A stretch of DNA of 64,000 bases, from positions 496,001-560,000 of the forward strand of contig CAVSWC010000013.1 in the NCBI GenBank assembly GCA_963731585.1, written 5' to 3'. This document shows positions 17,826 to 27,684 of the stretch, one piece after another (the stretch's first letter is position 1; each line of letters begins with the position of its first letter). Made by a program: the position numbers and the translations under genes. The notes under the pieces are model-generated. The model saw only the letters and a program-made list of their open reading frames with translations. It made no database searches and was not told where the DNA came from. The stretch is from CANKHA01 sp963731585. Its GTDB lineage: Bacteria > Pseudomonadota > Alphaproteobacteria > Rhizobiales > Xanthobacteraceae.

Positions 17826-20800
17826 CTACTCGAAGCGTCCCGCCGCATGCGCCAGCATGGTGTAGACCTTGCCGGTTTCCGAGGTGAGGTAAGTGCGCGC
17901 CACCACCTGGCCGCGGTCGTCGCGCGAGACCTCGTCGAGCAGCCGTTCGAATTCGGTGATGTAGCGATCTACCGTCTGCCGGAACTCGCGGTCGGCGCGA
18001 TACTTTTTGGTGATGTCGTCGAATGCCTTCTGGCCCTGTAGCGTGTAGAGCCGGCGGGTGAAGACATTGCGCTCGCCGCGCTTGTACCTGTCCCACAGCT
18101 CGATCGCGGCATTGTGGTCGATCATCCGCGCGATATCGACCGACAGCGAGTCCAGCGATTCTATGCTGTGGGCCGCGGTGCGCTCGTCCCTTGCTGCCTC
18201 CCTGGGCACGGTCTCGCGCTGCCCATCGGGGACCGGCTCCTCTTCCCGCGAGGCGCGCTGCAACAGGTCGCTGAGCCAGCCGCTGGCGCGGTCATTGCCA
18301 GGCGCCGGACCGAACGCCGGCGCCTCGGCGCGGCGCGCTGCGGTGTTGCTGCTGCCCGTCAGGCTCACGCTGGGAAGTTCGCGGCGCGGGGCAGGGCGCG
18401 GGGCCTCCCCCCGCTCGCCGGAGCCTGCCGGCGGGCCGACCTCGTCACGCTCGCGGGCATTGCCGGCAGCCGTCCGGCGGGCAGGCTCGGGCGCGTCAAG
18501 ACCGCGGCCGTGCCGGGCGACAATGCGGTTGAGCTCGGCCAGCGCCTCGATCTGATCGACGATGACGCGGCGCATCTGCGCCGCGCTCTCGGCGGTTTCC
18601 TGCGGCAATTCCAGAATGCCGCGACGCAGCTCGGAGCGGGTGGCCTCCAATTCGCGCTGCATTTCCGCCGCCATGTGCTTCATGCCGTGGATCACCTCGG
18701 TGAAGCGTTCGGTCGATTGGCGGAAAATGGCGTTGGTGTCGTTGCGCGCATCCTCATAGATGCTGCGCATTGTTTCGGCGGTGCGTTGGCGCTCTTCCTC
18801 GACGGTCGAGCGCACGCGGCCGAACTGCTCGGTGATCGCCTGCGCGCCGCTGCTGCTGGTGTCGGCGACAATGCGGGCGATTTCTTGCGCGCGGCCGGAG
18901 GCGGTATCGAGGGTTTCGTCGAGCAGGCCGGTGAAGCGCTTTAGCCGCTGCTCAAGGTCTTCAGTGCGGGTATCCAAAGCGGAGACCAGCTCGTCCAGGC
19001 TGACGCGGCGCTCGGCTAGCGTCTCTTCGGTGCGGCGGTTACTGCGGTCGATCAGGTTGACCGCCTGGGCCAGGCCGCGCCCATGGCCTTCGAACTGCGT
19101 CGCGAACTGGGCGAGGTCGCCGAGCACGCGCGCCGTCACAGCGCTGAACTTGCCGATCTGTTCGTCCACCCTGTTGGTGGCGGCGCCGCTGCGTTCGGTC
19201 ACTTCGTTCATGGCCGAGACGAAATCTGAAACGCGCGTCACTAACGTGTTCTCCAGCGAGCTCATATTATCATGCGCCCCGCTGAGCACCTCCTGCAGCA
19301 AGATGTTGGCCTCGCGCAGCCGCTCGAACAGCGTTGTGGTGTCGCTGCGCAGCATGCCATGGGTTGCCAGCATTTCGGACACGGTGGCCGAAGCTGTCTG
19401 CTTCGACCGTTCAATCGCCGATTGCGTCGTTTCCTGCAATTCCTGCAAGGTGCGGTTCACCGCGGTGGTGGCGTTGACGCTGGCCTCGTTGATGCCGCGC
19501 GTGATGTCGCTACTCTGGTCGGTCAGCGCCTTGGTCAAGGCAAAGCCTTTGGTGTCGATCTCGGTCAGGGCGTGCTCGGTAGCACGGCCGACTTGAACTG
19601 CGAAATCCTCGCTCTTGTTGGTCAGTGCCGAAAGAAGCCCGCTGCTGCTCTGATCGAGCACGCCGGTCATCTCGGCGGCGCGTGCGCTCACCGCAGCAGA
19701 AATTTCTTCGGCCTTGCCAACGAAGGTGCGCGCCACTTCCGCGCTGACGCCAAGCAAGGTACGTTCAACGTCTTCGGCATTCTGCTTCAACGTGTTGCTG
19801 ATATTTGCCGAAAGCTCGGTAAGCCTTCGCTCGGCGACGCCGCTGCTATCCTGCACCGAAGCGTTGAGCTCCTCGATGCGTTGGATGCGGCTGTCGAGAT
19901 TGCCAGCAACCTCGAGCGCGCGGCTGCCGAGCGTGCGATCGATGTCCTCGATCTTCCCGATCAGCGTTTTGGCAACGCCCAAGCCGTGGCTGTCGATCAC
20001 ACCAGCAATCTCGGAGATGTGGCTTGCGAGCGACTGGTCGAGCGCCTGCTTGCGGCTCTCGAGTGCTTGCTCGAGCGCGTGTTTCGGCCGTAAGCGTTTC
20101 CTCGAGGCCAATAAGGCGGCGGTCGAAAACAGTCGTCATCTCCTCGGCGCGTCCGCCGGCGCGACTGTCGAAGCCGTCGACATAGGTGCGCATTGCTTCG
20201 GCGACTTCCTCGGTACGCTGGCCGAGCCGTTCCACCAGTTCTCCGCCATAGGTTTTCACCGTGCGGTCGAATTCCGCCAGATGTCGGGTAATCAGGTTAC
20301 CCAGCATGGTGCTTTCGCGGGTGATCTTCTCGCCCAATTCAGCACCGCCATGGGTGAACATTTCCTCAAAGGCGAGCAGGCGCGCGGCCAACATATTCTT
20401 GACCGCTTCCCCCTTGGCATCGACGACGCGCGCCAAGCCCTCGCCCTTCTCGCGGAAGCTCTCGGTGACTTTGCCGCTGTTGGCGACCATCGCCTCCGCG
20501 ATGCGCGCGCCGGTCTGCTCCAGATTGGCGACAACGTCGCCGCCGCGCAGGCTGAGGTCGAGCACGAGCGAATCCCCGGTCGCCTTCAGCATCGAGTTCA
20601 CTTCTTCCACACGGCCGGCGATGGTTTCCGCGATATGTGCGCTGTTGTCGATAATCGCGGACGCCATCTGCTCGGTGCGGCCGCCCATCATGTCGACCAC
20701 CGCTTGCGAGCGCTGCTCGAAATCGCGCGCTATGCCGGTCATCTGCGAGTTTACGGACTGCTTCAGGTTGTTCGCCAGGCCGGCGAATTCCTGTTGGATG

Positions 20801-21966
20801 TGGTCGGTCTTAAAATTCAGGCTTGCCGTCATGCGCTCTGTGGCTGTGGAGATGGCATGGGTGGTCTGATCGCTGGTGTGTTCCAGCCGCTCCAGCAGGT
20901 CGCCGCCGCGCTCGGTGAGCGCGTTGATCATGCTGTCGCCGGCGCGGCCGAGCGCCAGCGTGATGTGCTCACCCTTGTCCGCCAGTGTATGGGTGATGCG
21001 TTGCGCGGTTTCACTCACGCGCTCGGCGACGCGGTCGGTGACGGCGGTAATTTCCTGGCTGAGGTCGAGATGGACGCCGGAGATGGCGTTGCGCACCTGC
21101 TCGGCCTGGCTGACCAGCGTGTCGCGCTGGCCGGCGAGGTCGTGCAGCAGGCCGCGAATGCGGACTTCGTTGTCGTTATAGGCGCGCTCCAGCGCGGAGA
21201 CCTCGTTATGCACGAGCGCTTCCAGCTCGGCGGCGCGCGCCAGCGCGCGCTCCACCCCGTCGCCCATGGCGACGACTTCGCGGCGAATGGCCTGACCGAC
21301 GGAAACTATCGACTCGCGCGCCACGGTTTCCGGCTCGGCGAGCCGGATCGCGACTTCCGCCATGGATTGCGCCATCAGCCGCAATTCTTGGGAACGCGAG
21401 ACCATGTGGGCGAGAGCGTAAAAGAAAAAGATCGGCAGGAAATACAGGGCGCCCAAGCCGATGAGCAGGGGCGCAGCACCGCGGCTTTGAGCAAGGATCG
21501 CCTCCAGCTGCGGCATGTAGAGCCAGGCCAGCCCGGCGCCGGCAACGAGCCAGGCGGTGGAGAAAACGGTGGCCATGGTGAAGGACATGCGCGACGGACG
21601 GCGCTGCACGGCCTGCAGGATCTGGCCGATCGACTGGCGGTCGTCATTAGCGGCGGGGCGGCGGGAAACCGGCGGCTCTTCGCCGCGCGGCAGCGCGCGA
21701 ATGGGCGCCTCGGCAAGAGGCGCTTCGTCGTCTTCGGGAGCCGCGCCATCAAGCGGCTTTTCGGCGCTCCCATTGCGCGCTTCTTCGGTGATTGCGGCAT
21801 TGCGTGGCGCGTTGCGGCGGACATCCGGCGCGATCTCAGGCTCCGCGGTTGCCGACGCAGGATTTGCGTCGGATGCGGTTCCCCGCTCCCGTACCTCCAG
21901 CGCTTCCTGGATGGCGGACAGCGCCGCTTCGGTCGGGTCGTAGATTTTCTTGGGATTATTGGCCAT
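17826..21966 (-). CDS. giant membrane-anchored coiled-coil protein, possible growth pole ring (GPR)-like polarity factor, frameshifted
   Basis: About 1380 residues. The first 120 residues are acidic and disordered (DPTEAALSAIQEALEVRERG near the start). Two membrane helices follow (ATVFSTAWLVAGAGLAWLY and LLIGLGALYFLPIFFFYALA), then roughly 900 residues of regular apolipoprotein/MCP-like helical repeats rich in Ala, Glu, Thr and Ser. A variable linker precedes a compact C-terminal domain (ELWDRYKRGERNVFTRRLYT; VARTYLTSETGKVYTMLAHA). The frame changes near 20070-20110. The architecture is that of the large Hyphomicrobiales proteins often labelled kinesin-like or apolipoprotein-like, including the growth pole ring protein of Agrobacterium; orthology is an inference. 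CtrA-type boxes lie upstream, and an Hpt gene is divergent. Confidence 0.7.
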
Positions 21967-22149
21967 TTCCGTCGTCGCCTCGTTCGTTACTCGTTAGCAG
22001 GGCAGCGAGCCGGGGGTGCCAGGCCGAGCCACGAGCGCGTGATCGCAATCCGCCGCCAGCGCGAGCCAGACCGGGAAGCAGCGTAAATGAACGAAGTCCG
22101 CCCCCGCGGACATCGTATCGGCTTGGCGGAGCAATGGAAACCTGGCCCG

Positions 22150-22178
22150 TTAACCTTTCCTTAATCATCGTTAACCAT
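22150..22178. promoter_or_regulatory. CtrA-type binding site cluster
   Basis: TTAA at 22150, seven bases, TTAA at 22161 is an exact match to the known full CtrA box TTAA-N7-TTAA; six bases further on, TTAACCAT at 22171-22178 matches the CtrA half-site. It lies about 185 bases upstream of the coiled-coil start and about 270 bases before the Hpt start. CtrA controls cell-cycle, polarity and motility genes in alphaproteobacteria. Confidence 0.65.
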
Positions 22179-22324
22179 GGGATTCAGCACTGCGCCGCAA
22201 GTTGGCCGCAACATTGAGGCCGTCCTGCGGCCAAAGCTGAAACTCCAGAGGTGATCGGGCGGCTGGCTGCAAAACTGGAGCGCGGCCGACCGACCCGGCC
22301 TGCGTGCGGCTTCTCAACCTCTCA

Positions 22325-22332
22325 TTAACCAT
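22325..22332. promoter_or_regulatory. CtrA-type half-site
   Basis: TTAACCAT, a second exact copy of the half-site found at 22171, about 118 bases before the Hpt start codon. Short sites occur by chance, so the support comes from its repetition within one intergenic region. Confidence 0.4.
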
Positions 22333-22449
22333 AACGCGGATTTCGAAACCTCCGAAGCTGCCGCGGAGGCCAGACATTTACCCGGTTTTGGCCGTTTCCG
22401 AGTCACAGTGAACTTCTAAGGGGACAAAGAGCCCCGGGGAAGGCATCAA

Positions 22450-22863
22450 ATGGTCGAGCTTTCGACGGTTATCGTCGATCTGGTTGCCGCGCCCTCGCTG
22501 GCGGCTGTCGAAGCGCCAATCGACGTGACGCACCTTGCCCGCATGACGTTGGGCGATGCCAGCCTCGAGCGCGAGCTGTTACAGCTCTATGATCGCCAGG
22601 CCGAATTGCTGCTTGCCCGCATGCAGCAGGTAACGCCGCCCGCCGCGGCCGCCTATGCTCATACGTTGAAGGGGTCCTCCAGCGGCATCGGCGCCTTCAA
22701 AGTAGCGCGCGCTGCCGAAGCCGTGGAATTCGCCGCCAGCAGAAATGCGGAGGCTGATGTTGCGGCCGCGATCAGCCATCTCGGCACCGCGATCAGCGAG
22801 GTCAGCGCCGTGATCGCCGAACGGCTGCGTTTGCCGCTCCGGAATAGGCCGCATGCTGGCTGA
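22450..22863 (+). CDS. Hpt (histidine phosphotransfer) domain protein
   Basis: 137-residue single-domain phosphotransfer protein. The phosphorylatable His71 sits in AYAHTLKGSSSGIGAFKVA, the standard Hpt helix, followed by the second helix of the bundle (RAAEAVEFAASRN). No receiver or kinase domain is attached, so it should pass phosphate between a hybrid kinase and a response regulator encoded elsewhere. It is transcribed divergently from the coiled-coil gene and shares its CtrA-box region. Partner proteins are unknown. Confidence 0.88.
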   Translation: MVELSTVIVDLVAAPSLAAVEAPIDVTHLARMTLGDASLERELLQLYDRQAELLLARMQQVTPPAAAAYAHTLKGSSSGIGAFKVARAAEAVEFAASRNAEADVAAAISHLGTAISEVSAVIAERLRLPLRNRPHAG

Positions 22864-22966
22864 AAGCTGGCGCCCGCGCACACCAGGCTATATACGGGGC
22901 CGCGCCCGGCCTAGCGCGCGTGCCGCTTGCGGCATTCGCGTCCAACATAAAACCTGATCCCATCCG

Positions 22967-23287
22967 ATGCCGAAAATCACTTACATCGATACCAGCGGAA
23001 CCGCCCGCAGCGTGGAGGGCGAAGTCGGCGCGACAGTGATGGAGACCGCGATCAAGAACAGCGTGCCGGGCATTGAGGCCGAATGCGGCGGCGCGTGCTC
23101 CTGCTCCACCTGCCATGTCTATATCGATGAGGCCTGGCGACAAGCCACCGGCGAGCCCTCGCCGATGGAGGAGGACATGCTGGATTTTGCCTTCGATGTA
23201 CGGCCGAATTCGCGGCTGTCGTGTCAGATCAACCTGACCGAGGCGCTGGACGGGCTTGTGGTTACCACGCCCGAGCGCCAGGCGTAA
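22967..23287 (+). CDS. adrenodoxin-type [2Fe-2S] ferredoxin
   Basis: 106-residue electron carrier. The cluster ligands follow the C-x5-C-x2-C-x36-C pattern (Cys40, Cys46, Cys49, Cys86; motif ECGGACSCSTCHVYID), as in adrenodoxin, putidaredoxin and bacterial Fdx. It lies 42 bases before a ferredoxin-NADP reductase gene, so the two are probably a redox pair that could serve a P450, Fe-S assembly or another oxygenase. No isc gene is adjacent. The start ATG at 22967 places the conserved ITYIDxSG strand at the N-terminus. Confidence 0.92.
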   Translation: MPKITYIDTSGTARSVEGEVGATVMETAIKNSVPGIEAECGGACSCSTCHVYIDEAWRQATGEPSPMEEDMLDFAFDVRPNSRLSCQINLTEALDGLVVTTPERQA

Positions 23288-23329
23288 CGCCGGCTTGTCA
23301 CACGCGCCGCGGTTAGGTAGGCCTGCGGC

Positions 23330-24358
23330 ATGACTGAACCAATCAAAACCGACATTCTCATCATCGGCGCGGGGCCGGTGGGGCTTTTCGCGGTCTTCGA
23401 GCTCGGCCTGCTCGACATGAAGACGCATATAGTGGACATCCTGGACAAGCCGGGCGGGCAGTGCGCCGAGCTTTATCCAGAGAAGCCGATCTACGACATT
23501 CCGGGCGTGCCTTTCGTCACCGGACAAGGCCTGGTGGAAGCGCTGATGGCGCAGATCAAGCCGTTCCATCCGCAATTCCACTTAGGCGAAATGGTGGAGA
23601 CGATCGAGAAGATCGGCGATCCGCTGTTCCGCGCGACCACCGGCGCCGGCAAAGTGTTCGAAGCCAAGGTGGTGGTGATCGGCGCGGGCGGCGGCTCGTT
23701 CCAGCCCAAGCGCCCGCCTATCGCAGGCATCGAGGCTTATGAGGACAAATCAGTGTTTTATGCCGTGCGGCAGATGGAGCAATTCCGCGGCAAGAAGCTG
23801 CTGATCGTCGGCGGCGGCGACAGCGCGCTCGATTGGACATTGAACCTGCAGCCGATCGCCTCGCAACTCACGCTGCTGCATCGGCGCGACGATTTCCGCG
23901 CCGCGCCCGACAGCATCAACAAGATGCGCGCGCTGGTGGCGGAGAAGAAGATGGATTTCGTGCTGGGCCAGGTCATGAGCCTGGAAGGGGAGAACGGGCA
24001 GGTGAGGGCGGCGATTGTGAAGGGCGCCAACGGCGAAATGTCCTCGCTCGCCTGCGACGACGTGCTGCCGTTCTTCGGTCTGACCATGAAGCTCGGGCCG
24101 GTGGCGAACTGGGGCATCGCGCTGGAGAAGGACGTGATCCCGGTCGATACGGAAAAATTCGAGACCAGCGTGCCGGGCATCTTCGCCATCGGCGACATCA
24201 ACACCTATCCCGGAAAGCTGAAACTGATCCTGTGCGGCTTCCACGAGGCCGCGCTGATGGCGCAGCAGGCCTATCATTACGTCTATCCGGATAAGAAGAT
24301 CATATTCCAATACACCACCACATCTTCCTCTCTACGGAAGAAGCTCGGCGTCAGTTAG
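23330..24358 (+). CDS. ferredoxin-NADP+ reductase, thioredoxin-reductase-like type
   Basis: 342-residue flavoprotein that moves electrons between NADPH and ferredoxin. The FAD motif DILIIGAGPVGLFAVFEL is at the N-terminus, the NADPH motif LLIVGGGDSALDWTLNL in the middle and the second FAD motif FAIGDINTYPGKLKLI at the C-terminus. It lacks the CxxC disulfide of thioredoxin reductase, as expected for the TrxR-like FNR found in Rhodopseudomonas, Bacillus and Chlorobium. The C-terminal extension (YTTTSSSLRKKLGV) is characteristic of this FNR class. Directly follows the ferredoxin gene. Confidence 0.92.
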   Translation: MTEPIKTDILIIGAGPVGLFAVFELGLLDMKTHIVDILDKPGGQCAELYPEKPIYDIPGVPFVTGQGLVEALMAQIKPFHPQFHLGEMVETIEKIGDPLFRATTGAGKVFEAKVVVIGAGGGSFQPKRPPIAGIEAYEDKSVFYAVRQMEQFRGKKLLIVGGGDSALDWTLNLQPIASQLTLLHRRDDFRAAPDSINKMRALVAEKKMDFVLGQVMSLEGENGQVRAAIVKGANGEMSSLACDDVLPFFGLTMKLGPVANWGIALEKDVIPVDTEKFETSVPGIFAIGDINTYPGKLKLILCGFHEAALMAQQAYHYVYPDKKIIFQYTTTSSSLRKKLGVS

Positions 24359-24398
24359 TGCGATGTCTAACGCGCAGAATACTAAAGGGAGTAATGGT

Positions 24399-25601
24399 CT
24401 AGCTACTGGTTTTTTCGCCATGCCCGCCAATGAGCACCTGTTCAGCCAGCGTCGCCCAGTAGGCAGCGCCGATCGGCAAAATTTCGTCATTGAAATCGTA
24501 GCGCGGGTTGTGCAGCTGCGGCACCTGCGGGTCTCCTCCGGCGCCGACAATAATGTAGCTGCCAGCCTTCTGCTTGAGCATGGAAGAAAAGTCTTCCGCT
24601 CCCGTCGATGGCTTTTCCAGATGATGCACGGCCGCTTGACCAACGACTGCTTCCGCTGCCGCTCGGGCGAGCGCCGTAGACCGAGGTTCGTTGATCGTTG
24701 CGATGCATGTGCGCTGAAACTGGACTTCAGCTACGGCGCCGAATGCGCCGGCGACCTGCTTGGTAACGCGTTCGACACCGTCGCGCAAAGTTTTTCCAAC
24801 TTCGTCGGTGAACCATCGCGCGCTGCCCTTTAGATGCACGGCATCAGGAATGACGTTATAGGCATGGCCGCCTTCTATTCGGCAAATCGACAGGACGGCG
24901 CCCTCGACCGGATCAACGCTCCGAGACACGAGTGAATGGAGCGCGGCGACCACATGTGCGCTGGCAAGGATCGGATCAATTCCGCGATCGGGATGCGCGG
25001 CGTGAGCGCCCTTGCCGGTGATAGTGATGTCGATGTGCGCGGCGGCCGCCATGATGGGTCCGTTTCGCCAGAAAAAATGTCCCGCCCGGTGGCTAGGCCA
25101 GTTGTGCAAACCGAAAATGCGATCCATGGGGAATTTTTCGAACAATCCCTCGCGCACCATCAGGTCGGCACCATCGCGATCCTCTTCGGCCGGCTGGAAG
25201 ATCGCATAGACGGTCCCGGCAAAATCCCGGGTTTGGGCTAAATAGGCCGCCGCGCCTAACAGCATCGTCGTATGGCCGTCATGGCCGCAGGCATGCATCA
25301 CCCCGGAATTGCGCGAGGCATAGGGCAGCCCCGTTGCCTCCGAAATAGGCAGCGCGTCCATATCGGCTCGCAACCCGATAGCAGCGCCAGGACGGCTGCC
25401 GCGGATGGTGGCAACCACGCCGGTTCCCGCCAATCCGTAATGAACCTCATCCACGCCGAAGGAATTCAATAAGTCCTGCACCTTGCGGCTGGTGCGCGTT
25501 TCCTCCAGGGATAATTCGGGATTCGCATGGAAATCGTGCCGCCACCCCATCATGGGGGCATGCAATGCGTTCATCTGGGCCAAAATGGCTGTGGGGGACA
25601 T
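24399..25601 (-). CDS. M20-family amidohydrolase (hippurate hydrolase / N-acyl amino acid amidohydrolase type)
   Basis: 400-residue metallopeptidase-fold hydrolase. Metal ligands are visible in MHACGHDGHT (Cys105, His107) and PAEE (Glu139/140), and the RADMDALPI and GTGVVATI segments are typical of the HipO/AbgB/IAA-amino acid hydrolase group. A small dimerisation domain (ITGKGAHAAHPDRGIDPI) sits in the middle. Natural substrate could be an N-acyl or N-aroyl amino acid. It converges with the FNR gene and is divergent from the transglutaminase cluster with about 90 bases between the starts. Confidence 0.9.
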   Translation of the reverse strand: MSPTAILAQMNALHAPMMGWRHDFHANPELSLEETRTSRKVQDLLNSFGVDEVHYGLAGTGVVATIRGSRPGAAIGLRADMDALPISEATGLPYASRNSGVMHACGHDGHTTMLLGAAAYLAQTRDFAGTVYAIFQPAEEDRDGADLMVREGLFEKFPMDRIFGLHNWPSHRAGHFFWRNGPIMAAAAHIDITITGKGAHAAHPDRGIDPILASAHVVAALHSLVSRSVDPVEGAVLSICRIEGGHAYNVIPDAVHLKGSARWFTDEVGKTLRDGVERVTKQVAGAFGAVAEVQFQRTCIATINEPRSTALARAAAEAVVGQAAVHHLEKPSTGAEDFSSMLKQKAGSYIIVGAGGDPQVPQLHNPRYDFNDEILPIGAAYWATLAEQVLIGGHGEKTSS

Positions 25602-25691
25602 AGAGAGCTCTACTAAATTTGGAGATACCAGGATGATTGGGATACACAGAACGTGCTATCTCCAATGTCGCTCTGATCCGCGACTCACGCA

Positions 25692-26603
25692 ATGACTATT
25701 CTCAGCGTTCGCCACGTCACGACCTACCGATATCGCCGTCCCGTCGGATTCGGTGAGCATCGTATGATGTTCCGGCCGCGCGACAGCTATGACCAAAGAT
25801 TGATTGAGGCGACGCTCATGATCGTGCCGCAACCGGTGAGCATCCGTTGGATGCATGATGTGTTTGGCAATGCGGTTGCGCGTGCGACCTTCAAGGGACG
25901 CGCTGAGGAGCTGCGTTTCGAGAGCACGATCCGCGTGAAGCTCTATCCCACCGGCGCGCCCAACCTTGAGATCAAAACCGCCGCAAAAAGCTATCCGTTC
26001 GCTTATCAGCCGGACGAACTGCCCGACCTCGCTCCGTCGATTGCGCGCGCTTATCCTGACCCGAACAACGAGGTCGAGCGTTGGGCGATGCAATTCCTGT
26101 CAGCCGGGAAATCAACGCCGACGGGCAAGCTGCTGATGACGATGACCTGCGCCATCAGGGAGAGCTTTACTTATCTCCGGCGGGTAGAGAGAGGCACCCA
26201 GGACCCCGCCGCCACCTTACTCTTGCGTCGTGGAACCTGCCGCGATTTCGCTCTGCTGATGATCGAAGCGGCGCGTTCGCTGGGATTGGCGGCGCGTTTC
26301 GTATCGGGTTATCTCTATGTGCCGTCGCGCGACGGCAAGGATTATCTGGGGGGCGGCTCTACCCATGCCTGGTGTCAGGTTTACCTCCCCGGCGCTGGCT
26401 GGGTGGAGTTCGATCCGACCAATGGCATCATTGGCAACCGCGACCTGATCCGCGTCGCAGTCGCACGCGATCCCGGTCAGGCGATCCCGCTGTCAGGCTC
26501 CTATCTAGGCCTTCCTGATGACGATCTGGGTATGAGTGTCGAAGTCAACGTCAAGTCGGACGAGCCGCAAGCCGTCGGTCAAAATATTCAGCAGGCCAGG
26601 TAG
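25692..26603 (+). CDS. transglutaminase-like protein 1 of the ATP-grasp/alpha-E cluster
   Basis: 303-residue cytoplasmic protein with the bacterial transglutaminase N-terminal beta domain (RHVTTYRYRRPVGFGEHRMM) followed by a papain-like transglutaminase core. The triad is complete: Cys in LRRGTCRDFALLMIEAA, His in GSTHAWCQVYL and Asp in WVEFDPTNG. Such cores act as proteases, amidases or crosslinkers of peptides. It is the first of three such genes that surround an ATP-grasp and an alpha-E gene, a set known from comparative genomics as an amidoligase neighbourhood. The reaction has not been established from sequence. Confidence 0.88.
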   Translation: MTILSVRHVTTYRYRRPVGFGEHRMMFRPRDSYDQRLIEATLMIVPQPVSIRWMHDVFGNAVARATFKGRAEELRFESTIRVKLYPTGAPNLEIKTAAKSYPFAYQPDELPDLAPSIARAYPDPNNEVERWAMQFLSAGKSTPTGKLLMTMTCAIRESFTYLRRVERGTQDPAATLLLRRGTCRDFALLMIEAARSLGLAARFVSGYLYVPSRDGKDYLGGGSTHAWCQVYLPGAGWVEFDPTNGIIGNRDLIRVAVARDPGQAIPLSGSYLGLPDDDLGMSVEVNVKSDEPQAVGQNIQQAR

Positions 26604-26670
26604 GGAACCAATCAGCGGCGGCATCGCTTTTCCCTGGCCCGGGCTGATTGTCCTGACGAGTGCGACCAAG

Positions 26671-27475
26671 ATGAAAATACGAGCCGGCTACGACATCGTT
26701 TATGATTGTCCTCAACCTACACCAAAGATCCTGCTACTGACCGTTCATCCGTCCCGGCAGGGCGATCTTGTAACGCCCCATCGTATGGTCTTCGACCCGC
26801 CAGTTGAGGCATCGGACTATCTCGACGTGTTCGGCAATGTCTGCACGCGATTGTTGGCGCCCCCTGGCTTGTTCCAAATTCGCTGCGATTTCGACATCCA
26901 AGAATTCAGGTGAGCCCGACCCGGTGGTGCCAGATGCGGCGCAAATCCCGGTGCAGGAGTTGCCCGCCGATACGCTCGTGTTTCTGCTCGGTAGCCGCTA
27001 TTGCGACACTGATCTGATGGGAGACACGGCATGGTCCTTGTTCAAGGATACTCCGCCCGGATGGGCGCGCGTCAAGGCGATCTGCGACTATGTTCATAAC
27101 CGGCTGACGTTTGGCTATGGCCACGCACGCCCAACGCGAACCGCACTCGAGGGTTTTACCGAGCGGCTCGGGGTTTGCCGCGACTTCGCGCATCTCGCTA
27201 TTACGCTTTGTCGTTGCATGAACATTCCAGCGCGCTATTGCACCGGCTATCTCGGCGACATCGGTGTTCCCAAGGATGAGGCGCCAATGGATTTCAGCGC
27301 CTGGTTCGAGGCTTACCTCGGAGGACGTTGGTACACTTTCGACGCCCGCCATAACAAGCCACGCATTGGACGCGTGCTGGTGGCGCGTGGGCGTGATGCG
27401 ACAGACGTGGCCATCTCCACGAGCTTTGGTAAGAGCGCAATCACCAAGTTCACCATTGTTACTGATGAAGTTTAA
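26671..27475 (+). CDS. transglutaminase-like protein 2, His replaced by Ser, frameshifted
   Basis: About 267 residues. Starts MKIRAGYDIVYDCPQPTPK with the usual N-terminal beta domain. The frame changes near 26900-26912 (FDIQEF to SGEPDPVVPDAAQIPVQ). The core then has the nucleophile Cys in RLGVCRDFAHLAITLCR and Asp in RWYTFDARHN, but the position of the catalytic His (HAW in the two sister proteins) is Ser (MDFSAWFEAY, codon 27296-27298). This is a distinct subfamily, which may be catalytically altered or use another His. It sits 68 bases after transglutaminase 1. ATG at 26671 is preferred over the longer upstream frame. Confidence 0.8.
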
Positions 27476-27684
27476 TGGGGAAATGCTATATCGTAGAGCC
27501 GCTAGAAACCGCCGTCGGATACGCGGGCAGACGCGCTGTGGCACGTTGCTCGCTCTCTGATCATTCGCCCGCCAATTCGTTAAGCAGTTGCCCAATCCCA
27601 AGCGAAAATGGAACAATGCCGTATGCTGCCAGAAGTGGCGTAAGGTTTGCAGCGAGGCTTCCGGTTGGTTGGTGAGGCAGGGCC

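Larger units (their letters stand above)
21967..22449. other. divergent intergenic regulatory region
   Basis: 480 bases between the coiled-coil gene (minus) and the Hpt gene (plus). It is less GC-rich than its surroundings and carries the two CtrA-type box clusters listed separately. It contains an unusually long leader for both genes. No open frame here is supported. Confidence 0.6.
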
